Source: Candidatus Moraniibacteriota bacterium (GTDB lineage: Bacteria > Patescibacteriota > Minisyncoccia > JAHIHE01 > JAGLIN01). From it: DNA of 22,418 nucleotides. Location: NCBI GenBank assembly GCA_030641185.1, contig DAOWHY010000025.1, positions 1 through 22,418 on the forward strand. The letters are read 5' to 3'. A program made the translations under genes and the position numbers. Positions within the stretch are counted from its first letter, which is position 1. Every line of letters begins with the position of its first letter. The notes under the pieces were generated by a model, which did not search any database, was not told the DNA's origin, and worked only from the letters and a program-made list of their open reading frames with translations. Shown piece after piece: positions 12,897 through 18,753 of this stretch.

Positions 12897-12921
12897 GGAA
12901 TAATTTATTCCTTATTTTTTT
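12896..12921 (+). terminator. Terminator after the small membrane-peptide genes
   Basis: AGGAAT / ATTCCT stem within an 8+1+8 palindrome (12896-12912), then TATTTTTTT to 12921. Confidence 0.75.
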
Positions 12922-12925
12922 ATCC

Positions 12926-12960
12926 GTAATTCGTAATTCTTGATTCATGATTCATGATTC
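12926..12960. repeat. 7-bp tandem repeats
   Basis: GTAATTC twice (12926-12939), then GATTCAT twice plus GATTC (12942-12960): two runs of period 7. Nothing else is seen between the terminator and the palindromic repeat at 13019. Confidence 0.7.
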
Positions 12961-13018
12961 AAAACAACAAATTGACCTAAACAAAATTTTAAAGTAAGCT
13001 ATAAAAAGAATATAGAGT

Positions 13019-13156
13019 TGTCATCCCAGAATTTTTTTCTAAAAGCGAAGCTTTAGAAAAAAATATCTGGGATCCAGTAAGTCTCACTTAATAAAATTAT
13101 TACAATAATTATTGTTTATTGAAATAAACTGGATTCCCGCCTCCGCGGGAATGACA
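13019..13156. repeat. Dispersed palindromic repeat, copy 2
   Basis: 138 bases with the same ends and outer arms as copy 1. Its first hairpin has an extended, near-perfect inner stem (TTTTTTTCTAAA.../...TTTAGAAAAAAA) different from copies 1 and 3, i.e. the hairpin is conserved while its sequence changes. It ends 27 bases before the ychF ATG; its last bases ATGACA could act as a -35 with a weak TACTAA -10 at 13174. Confidence 0.9.
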
Positions 13157-13183
13157 AAAAAATAAATACTTAATACTAATCTC

Positions 13184-14254
13184 ATGTCATTTTCAGTTGG
13201 AATAGTGGGACTTCCAAATGTAGGGAAATCCACGCTGTTTAAAGCGCTCACAAAAAAAGAAATAGATATTTCAAACTATCCGTTTTGCACGATTGATCCA
13301 AATGTCGGAATTGTGAAAGTGCCTGATGAAAGATTGGAAAAATTAGCCAAATTTTCGGAAAGCGCGAAAATAATTCCAACTGCGATTGAATTTGTTGATA
13401 TCGCGGGACTTGTTAAAGACGCGCATAAAGGCGAAGGTTTAGGGAATAAATTTCTGGCAAATATTAGAGAAGTTGAGATGATAGTTCATATTGTGCGCGG
13501 ATTTGAAGATGGCAAGATAACTCATGTCAACAATAAAATAAATCCAAAAGATGATTTGGAAACAATAAACACAGAACTTATCTTAGCAGATATTGAAACA
13601 GTGAACAAAAGATTGGTTAAGACGGAAAAAGAAGCGCGATCTGGAGACAAAGAAGCTATTTTATTTAAAAGCGTTCTTGAAAAATATAAATCAGCATTAG
13701 AAGACGAACAGATGGCAAATACTGTAGAACTTGATAAAAATGAAAAGATCGCCTCAAAGGGATTTCAGCTTTTGACAAGCAAACCGATTTTGTATATTGT
13801 AAATGTCAATGAAAATCAAGAAATAGACAAAGATAAAATTTTACCTGAAATTGAAAACAAAATATTTCTGCCTGTTAAATTTGAAATGGATTTATCAGAG
13901 TTATCAAAAGAAGAAGCATTGGAATTTAGAAAAGAAACAAGTCTGGACAAAAATATCTCCGGCTTGGATGAGCTTATCATAAAATGCTATGATTTATTAA
14001 ATCTGATGACTTTTTTAACCACAGGCAAAGACGAAACACGCGCCTGGACTGTCAAAAAAAATTCCACCGCCCCGCAAGCTGGCAGCGCAATTCATGGAGA
14101 TTTTGAAGAAAAGTTTATTAAAGCGAGCGTGATTAACTGGCAAGAATTATTAAATTCCGGATCCTGGCATAACGCGATTGAAAAAGGAACTTTAAGAACG
14201 GAGGGGAAAGAATATATTGTGCAGGATGGAGATGTGGTGGAATTTAAGATTTAA
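13184..14254 (+). CDS. ychF: Redox-sensing/ribosome-associated GTPase-like ATPase YchF (OLA1)
   Basis: 356 residues, the normal length. Seen: the P-loop GLPNVGKST at 9-17; the switch/G3 segment DIAGLVKDAHKGEGLGN with the Gly-rich stretch that replaces the GTPase water-positioning residue; NVNE in place of NKxD, the YchF change that gives ATP specificity; and a C-terminal TGS domain with the typical HGDFEEKFIKA and GKEYIVQDGDVVEFKI ending. YchF binds ribosomes and is a P-loop ATPase of the Obg group. It has no SD, and the only promoter-like boxes place the transcript start at or near the ATG, suggesting a leaderless mRNA. Another copy of the 25-bp repeat lies just after its stop. Confidence 0.96.
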   Translation: MSFSVGIVGLPNVGKSTLFKALTKKEIDISNYPFCTIDPNVGIVKVPDERLEKLAKFSESAKIIPTAIEFVDIAGLVKDAHKGEGLGNKFLANIREVEMIVHIVRGFEDGKITHVNNKINPKDDLETINTELILADIETVNKRLVKTEKEARSGDKEAILFKSVLEKYKSALEDEQMANTVELDKNEKIASKGFQLLTSKPILYIVNVNENQEIDKDKILPEIENKIFLPVKFEMDLSELSKEEALEFRKETSLDKNISGLDELIIKCYDLLNLMTFLTTGKDETRAWTVKKNSTAPQAGSAIHGDFEEKFIKASVINWQELLNSGSWHNAIEKGTLRTEGKEYIVQDGDVVEFKI

Positions 14255-14257
14255 ATT

Positions 14258-14282
14258 AAATTGTTATATTGTTAAATTGTTA
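14258..14282. repeat. 25-bp AT-rich intergenic repeat, copy 2
   Basis: AAATTGTTATATTGTTAAAT..., beginning four bases after the ychF stop. Compare copies at 12475 and 15779. Confidence 0.6.
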
Positions 14283-14355
14283 TTCTGAACAAAAAAATTA
14301 GATGAAATTTCAAACAATCTTTTAATACGATTTAATAATAAGCATTTTAATAAGT

Positions 14356-14763
14356 ATGAAAAAAGTAGTTATTACAGGAAGCGCATCACTTCAGAAAAAG
14401 GTTCAGCGCTGGAAAAAATTTTGGGAAGAAAAAGGATATTTAGTTACAAGTTATCCATCTCCGATTCCGAAAGAAACTTTTTTAAAAGAATACCCAGAAG
14501 TACATACAGATTTTTTTAAAAATATAACCAAAACAGATATTCTTTTTGTTATGAACGAAAATAAAAACGGCATAATTGGATATCTTGGAGCTGAATCTTT
14601 TGCAGAAATGTGTTTTGGTGTTATTCAAAATCTAGTTTATAATAAAAGCATTGAAGTGATACTTTTGCAATTACCAAAAGATAATGTGCAATCTTATGAT
14701 GAAATCAATTTATGGTTAAAGTTAAATTGGATAAAACTTTTCAGGGAACAGGATATTATTTGA
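14356..14763 (+). CDS. Nucleoside 2-deoxyribosyltransferase-like protein
   Basis: 135 residues. It opens KKVVITGSASLQKKVQRW, then a central TDILFVMNENKNGIIGYLGAESFAEMCFG. The fold order (beta strand, GS loop, then a D-I-L-F-V-M-N strand and an acidic Gly-x-Glu helix) fits nucleoside 2-deoxyribosyltransferase-like proteins, in which a Glu in the last segment is the nucleophile; E84 or E88 would be the candidate. Whether it is catalytic is uncertain. No SD and no convincing promoter were found; it may be read through from ychF, 101 bases upstream. Confidence 0.65.
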   Translation: MKKVVITGSASLQKKVQRWKKFWEEKGYLVTSYPSPIPKETFLKEYPEVHTDFFKNITKTDILFVMNENKNGIIGYLGAESFAEMCFGVIQNLVYNKSIEVILLQLPKDNVQSYDEINLWLKLNWIKLFREQDII

Positions 14764-14798
14764 AATATTAAGTATCAAAAATCAAGTTTGAATTCCTC

Positions 14799-14827
14799 TT
14801 TACAAAAATAAAACCCTGTGGTAATAT
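14799..14827 (+). promoter_or_regulatory. Promoter of the structured RNA
   Basis: TTTACA (14799-14804), 17-base spacer, TAATAT (14822-14827). Start near 14834, five bases before the hairpin at 14839. Confidence 0.55.
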
Positions 14828-14838
14828 AAAAACATCAA

Positions 14839-14900
14839 AGATATATGGCATAGTGATAGATAATTCCTATGCCCAAAGCCCGTATATGTCTGCTTTTTTT
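14839..14900 (+). ncRNA. Structured short RNA or rpsF-operon leader ending in a terminator
   Basis: Outer stem AGATATAT/ATATGTCT (14839-14846 with 14884-14891, one G-U), inner stem GGCATAG/CTATGCC (14847-14853 with 14867-14873), 13-base loop, and a one-sided internal loop CAAAGCCCGT (14874-14883), then GC and T7 to 14900. It has its own promoter, so a transcript of about 65 bases is expected, with no ORF longer than two codons. The one-sided loop with CCG upstream of rpsF recalls the S6:S18 leader motif, whose conserved feature is a CCG in an asymmetric loop; this link is inference. Confidence 0.5.
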
Positions 14901-14921
14901 GTATAAATTTAACCCAAAATT

Positions 14922-15056
14922 TGTCATCCCAGAATTTTTTCTGGAACGATAGTGTAAGAAAAAATGTCTGGGATCCAGTTTATCTCACCTTAATGCATTA
15001 TACGAAAGATATTGTTTATTGAGACTTACTGGATTCCCGCCTCCGCGGGAATGACA
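14922..15056. repeat. Dispersed palindromic repeat, copy 3
   Basis: 135 bases with the same arms as copies 1 and 2. Its central spacer is close to copy 1 (both carry ATTATACGAAA), less so to copy 2. It lies between the structured RNA and rpsF and ends 33 bases before the rpsF ATG. Confidence 0.9.
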
Positions 15057-15078
15057 AAAAAGAAATCCTAAATATAAT
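15051..15078 (+). promoter_or_regulatory. rpsF promoter using the repeat end as -35 box
   Basis: ATGACA (15051-15056, last six bases of repeat copy 3; five of six match TTGACA), 16-base spacer, perfect TATAAT (15073-15078). The predicted start is about 15085, five bases before ATG 15090, so the mRNA is nearly leaderless. A second TATAAT (15081-15086) lies too close to the ATG to serve. Confidence 0.6.
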
Positions 15079-15089
15079 AATATAATCAA

Positions 15090-15776
15090 ATGAACAATTA
15101 CGAACTACTATACATCTTACCGGCAAATATGGCTGGAAAAGAAATTAAGAATGTTTTTTTAGAAGTTGAAAAAAACATTTCGAAAATGGGAGGAGAAAAA
15201 TTAGAAACATTACTTGATCACCCGTTTCTCATCAAAGCGGAAACTTCAAAAGATGAAGAGTCAGAAGAATTAAAAAACCTTCCTATCGTAAAACGGAAGA
15301 TGGCTTATTATGTCAAAAAAAATAAGTTTGGCTTTTATTGCTTATTTAACTTTAGCAGTGAACCAGAAAATATAAAAGAAATTGAAACTTATCTTAGAAT
15401 GAATAAGGATGTCTTGAGACATCTGATCATTCAGGCAAATCCAATGAACAAAGAAGAAAGAAAAGAGCTGGAAAAACTGTTTGAAAGAAAAAGAGCTGAA
15501 CAGGAAAAAGAGAAAGTAAAAGAGAAAAAAGAAGAAAGAAAACTTAAGGAAAAAACTGAAAAACCGCAAGAGTTAAAAATCAATAAATCTATTAAAAAAG
15601 AAGATGCTGAAGAAAAATCAAAAGAGATCAAGGAAGAAGTTGAGGAAAAGAATGTGAAAAAAGATGACCTAAAAAAAGCAGGGGAAGAAGAGAAAGATAG
15701 CAAGAAAAAGAAAAAAATGAAACTTGAAGACTTAGAAGATAAACTTGATGAAATTCTTGAAGATACGAATATATAA
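15090..15776 (+). CDS. rpsF: 30S ribosomal protein S6 with long charged tail
   Basis: 228 residues, about twice the usual 95-135. Residues 1 to about 112 form the S6 ferredoxin-like fold: NNYELLYILPAN start, LPIVKRKMAYYVKKNKFGFYCLFNF in the middle, and YLRMNKDVLRHLIIQ at the end, where S6 contacts S18. From about residue 115 to the end the chain is almost only Lys and Glu with a few Asp, a predicted long charged helix or disordered tail ending EDLEDKLDEILEDTNI. It heads the rpsF-ssb-rpsR order common in bacteria. No SD. The tail may contact rRNA or other ribosomal proteins in a reduced ribosome; this is inference. Confidence 0.93.
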   Translation: MNNYELLYILPANMAGKEIKNVFLEVEKNISKMGGEKLETLLDHPFLIKAETSKDEESEELKNLPIVKRKMAYYVKKNKFGFYCLFNFSSEPENIKEIETYLRMNKDVLRHLIIQANPMNKEERKELEKLFERKRAEQEKEKVKEKKEERKLKEKTEKPQELKINKSIKKEDAEEKSKEIKEEVEEKNVKKDDLKKAGEEEKDSKKKKKMKLEDLEDKLDEILEDTNI

Positions 15777-15778
15777 TT

Positions 15779-15803
15779 AAATTGTTATATTGCTAAATTG
15801 TTA
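15779..15803. repeat. 25-bp AT-rich intergenic repeat, copy 3
   Basis: AAATTGTTATATTGCTAAAT..., starting three bases after the rpsF stop, like copy 2 after ychF. Confidence 0.6.
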
Positions 15804-15824
15804 CATTGCTACACATAGTATAAT
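15798..15824 (+). promoter_or_regulatory. ssb-rpsR promoter
   Basis: TTGTTA (15798-15803), 15-base spacer, perfect TATAAT (15819-15824). The -35 is supplied by the end of the 25-bp repeat. Start about 15831. Confidence 0.5.
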
Positions 15825-15864
15825 GGTTTAGTGACATAGTATTAATCAACTTAACAATAAAGCT

Positions 15865-16377
15865 ATGAATTTTAACAAAGCTATAATTATTGGAAGAGTA
15901 ACGAGAGATCCTGAAATTAGAACGACTCCAAATGGTCAGACCGTAGCCTCAATTGGCGTTGCGTCAAACAGAGTTTGGAATAGTAATACCGGAGAAAGAC
16001 AAGAAAAAACGGAATTTCATAATATAGTCGCATGGGGGAAACTTGCGGAAATTTGCGGACAATATCTCGTAAAGGGACAGCTAGTTTTATTTGAGGGCAG
16101 ATTAGAAACAAAAACATGGGAAGGACAGGATGGATCCAAAAAATCAAGAACAGAAATCGTCGCGGAAAATATGCAGATGGGTCCGAAAGCAAGAGCTCAG
16201 GAAGGGGGCGTTTCAGCATATCAGACAAGAGAAAATACACAAAAAAATAATCCGCAAAATAGCGAAAATGAAATTCAGACTGAATCGCAAGACAACCAAA
16301 GCGCTAAACAAGATAATAATCCAAATAAGGAGTTAGAAGATAAAGAAGAAATAAAAATAGAAGACATACCATTTTAA
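15865..16377 (+). CDS. ssb: Single-stranded DNA-binding protein
   Basis: 170 residues. The N-terminal OB fold (1-~110) carries NKAIIIGRVTRDPEIRTTPNGQ, KTEFHNIVAWGKLAEIC and GQLVLFEGRLETKTWE. A Gln/Asn-rich linker follows, and the protein ends IEDIPF, the acidic-aromatic C-terminal tip through which SSB recruits replication and repair proteins. It binds ssDNA as a tetramer. It sits between rpsF and rpsR as in many bacteria; 21 bases separate it from rpsR. No SD. Confidence 0.97.
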   Translation: MNFNKAIIIGRVTRDPEIRTTPNGQTVASIGVASNRVWNSNTGERQEKTEFHNIVAWGKLAEICGQYLVKGQLVLFEGRLETKTWEGQDGSKKSRTEIVAENMQMGPKARAQEGGVSAYQTRENTQKNNPQNSENEIQTESQDNQSAKQDNNPNKELEDKEEIKIEDIPF

Positions 16378-16398
16378 TACATTTATCAATTTTATTTT

Positions 16399-16638
16399 AT
16401 GAACCATAATAAAAACCAACGAGCGGTAATACAACAAAGAAAACAGTGCCTGTTTTGTGTTGAAAAAGAAAGAAAAGTTGATTACAAAGATCCTCAGACA
16501 TTAAGAAGATTTATAAACCAACGCGCAAAAATTGTCATGCCAAAAAGAACCGGCGCCTGCGCGAAACATCAAAGACAAATTGCAAACGCAATTAAAAGAG
16601 CAAGGTTTATGGCGCTGTTACCTTATGTGAACAAATAA
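16399..16638 (+). CDS. rpsR: 30S ribosomal protein S18
   Basis: 79 residues. Seen: VDYKDPQTLRRFINQRAKIV, the conserved rRNA/S6-binding core, then the end FMALLPYV. It carries C17/C20 (CLFC) and C54/H57 (CAKH), so it is a zinc-binding (C+) form of S18. It forms a heterodimer with S6 in the 30S platform. A bidirectional terminator follows. Confidence 0.97.
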   Translation: MNHNKNQRAVIQQRKQCLFCVEKERKVDYKDPQTLRRFINQRAKIVMPKRTGACAKHQRQIANAIKRARFMALLPYVNK

Positions 16639-16666
16639 AACATACGAGACAAAATGCAAAACAAAA

Positions 16667-16698
16667 AATATGCCGGGATAAAAACCGGCATATTTTTT
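16667..16698. terminator. Bidirectional terminator between rpsR and recA
   Basis: AATATGCCGG / CCGGCATATT (10 pairs, 16667-16676 with 16685-16694), flanked by an A run on the left and a T run on the right, so it serves both converging genes. Confidence 0.9.
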
Positions 16699-16718
16699 GC
16701 GTAAAACTCTAAATAACA

Positions 16719-17762
16719 CTAACTGTTTTCCCTTTCCTTTTTTACCGCTTCCTTTATTTTGGCAACAATTTCATTTGAAATCTTCGGATTTTCTTTTAAA
16801 AATCTCCTGCTCGCTTCGTAGCCTTGTCCGAGTTTGTGTTCTCCATAATTATACCAAGCGCCTCCTTTTTTAATTATTTCATATTTAACACCGGTATTAA
16901 GTACATCTCCATAATAAGTAATTCCCTCATTATACATAATATCAAATTCAGTCGTCTTGAACGGAGGAGCAACTTTATTTTTCACAATTTTTACTTTTAC
17001 CCTATTTCCGATTATATTCTCTCCTTGCTTTATTTGCGCTGATTTTCTAACTTCAATTCTGACAGATGAATAAAATTTAAGCGCTTTTCCGCCCGTGGTT
17101 GTTTCAGGATTTCCAAATACAATTCCAATTTTCATTCTAATTTGGTTTATAAATATAATAGTTGTGTTTGACTTGTGGACAATACTAGTAAGTTTTCGAA
17201 GCGCCTGGCTCATTAGCCGCGCCTGAAGACCCATGTGCGAGTCGCCCATTTCTCCCTCTATCTCTTTTCTTGGAGTTAACGCCGCGACTGAATCAACAAC
17301 AATCAAATCAACCGCGTTTGACCTAACCAGAGCTTCCACAATTTCAAGCGCCTGTTCTCCGCTATCTGGCTGTGAAATAACTAAGTCATTTGTCTTAACT
17401 CCTATTTTTTTCGCGTATTCAGGATCAAGCGCGTGTTCAGCGTCAACGAAAGCGGCTGTTCCTTTTTTCTTTTGCAGTTCTGAAATTATATGCAACGACA
17501 ATGTCGTCTTGCCGCTTGATTCAGGTCCGTATATTTCCACTATTCTTCCTTTCGGAATTCCTCCTCCGAGAGCAATATCCAGAGATATTGATCCAGTCGG
17601 AGTAAATCCAACATCCATAGTTTTTGCCTCGCCCAGCTTCATTATGGATCCTTCTCCAAATCTGCTTTTTATATCATCTAATGTCTCAGTTAATAATTTA
17701 TCCCTCCCCGATTCGTTTTTCTCCGCTTTTCCCTCCACCTTTTTTATTTCGTCTTTTGCCAT
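16719..17762 (-). CDS. recA: Recombinase RecA
   Basis: 347 residues. Walker A is GPESSGKTT at 79-87; Walker B lies in VDLIVVDSVAAL; the L1/L2 DNA-binding loops are visible, L2 as GNPETTTGGKALKFYSS. It forms ATP-dependent filaments on ssDNA for strand exchange and SOS induction. The N-terminal 20 residues are Lys/Glu rich. No SD is present and no LexA box was recognised upstream. It follows ftsK and the RodZ-like gene on the same strand, with a MITE-like repeat between. Confidence 0.98.
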   Translation of the reverse strand: MAKDEIKKVEGKAEKNESGRDKLLTETLDDIKSRFGEGSIMKLGEAKTMDVGFTPTGSISLDIALGGGIPKGRIVEIYGPESSGKTTLSLHIISELQKKKGTAAFVDAEHALDPEYAKKIGVKTNDLVISQPDSGEQALEIVEALVRSNAVDLIVVDSVAALTPRKEIEGEMGDSHMGLQARLMSQALRKLTSIVHKSNTTIIFINQIRMKIGIVFGNPETTTGGKALKFYSSVRIEVRKSAQIKQGENIIGNRVKVKIVKNKVAPPFKTTEFDIMYNEGITYYGDVLNTGVKYEIIKKGGAWYNYGEHKLGQGYEASRRFLKENPKISNEIVAKIKEAVKKERENS

Positions 17763-17824
17763 AGTTTTTTTATTAATTTAATTTAATTTAATAATCTATT
17801 AACACTTACTTTTAGAAACATTAA

Positions 17825-17945
17825 GAGCCTGTCCGAGAACTGGAACTTACTCTTTAGGGTTTCATAAAATGTCGCTTATTTAGGCTAATCTTTTTGAAAT
17901 CCTAAAGGATAAATTCCAAGTATTTTGGACTTTTCAAACAGACTC
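17825..17945. mobile_element. MITE-like inverted repeat (121 bp)
   Basis: Ends GAGCCTGT and ACAGACTC form imperfect terminal inverted repeats. Further in, GGAACTTACTCTTTAGGGTT pairs with its counterpart near 17897-17919 with few mismatches, giving an almost full-length fold. Flanking TAA at 17822-17824 and 17946-17948 may be a target duplication. No ORF fits inside. The ends resemble those of IS elements; a parent transposon is not in the window. Confidence 0.65.
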
Positions 17946-17984
17946 TAATATCAATTTTATAGAAACCAAATAAAAAAATCTTGT

Positions 17985-18710
17985 TTAAATATTTAAATGT
18001 TTAAATGATATCGGCTTAAGTTTCTTTTCATAAATTATATTTCTTGTTTCTGTTACAGTCTTATCAAATCTATTTATGACTTTTATAATTATAACATTTT
18101 TTCCAGGATGAAGCATGATATTTTCTTTAAAATACCCATCTCCGTCAATAGGCACATCTTCTCCGTTTATTTTAAGGATTATTCCTATTTCTGTCTCTCC
18201 GGAAACGATTATTTCAGAATCATTTGTGACTTCATCGGAAAGCGGACTGGAGATAAAAAGATATGGTTCCGAGTTAAATGAACTCAATTGATGCCAGAAA
18301 TAATATCCGACCGTGGATAAGATAAGGAGGCTCAAAAAAACGGTAATTATTTTAGGCGTTATCGTAATATATTTTTTAATCGCAAACTTTTTCTCGTGTT
18401 TTTTCTTTTTTCTGCTTCTGTTTTCAACTTTATCTTCAATCTCTTTTTCCTTTTTGAACAACTCAATCATTTTTTCCGGATTGAACCCAACTAACTCAGA
18501 ATAACTTTTAATAAATCCCTTTACATAAACATCTGGCGGAAGTTTCTCGTAATTATTTTTTTCTAAATCTTCAAGATAGACGGTTTTTATTCTTAATTTA
18601 TCGCCTAAGTCCTTAATTGAAATTCCCAATTCTTCCCTTTTTCTTTTCAAACACTCGCCAACGGTTATCGTTGTTTTTACTTTTTTGGTTTTAAATTTAT
18701 TTAAAAGCAT
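17985..18710 (-). CDS. RodZ-like membrane protein with N-terminal HTH
   Basis: 241 residues. Residues about 15-85 form the RodZ-type helix-turn-helix (GECLKRKREELGISIKDL, LPPDVYVKGFIKSY). A Lys-rich linker (98-113) leads to one membrane span (about 118-138). The outer part (about 145-235) is a beta domain (VSGETEIGIILKINGEDV, HPGKNVIIIKVINRF) of the glucodextranase-B/Ig-like kind found at the end of such proteins. RodZ links MreB to the wall-synthesis machinery in rods; mreB is not in this window, so the exact role is open. It follows ftsK by 43 bases, likely in one operon. Confidence 0.82.
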   Translation of the reverse strand: MLLNKFKTKKVKTTITVGECLKRKREELGISIKDLGDKLRIKTVYLEDLEKNNYEKLPPDVYVKGFIKSYSELVGFNPEKMIELFKKEKEIEDKVENRSRKKKKHEKKFAIKKYITITPKIITVFLSLLILSTVGYYFWHQLSSFNSEPYLFISSPLSDEVTNDSEIIVSGETEIGIILKINGEDVPIDGDGYFKENIMLHPGKNVIIIKVINRFDKTVTETRNIIYEKKLKPISFKHLNI

Positions 18711-18753
18711 AAATATCCAATATCTAATATTTTAATTTCCAATAATCTATAAG

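Noticed and set aside
893..15056. The three repeat copies as a CRISPR array
   Set aside because: Units are about 137 bases, widely dispersed and self-complementary; no short direct repeats with uniform spacers exist in the window.
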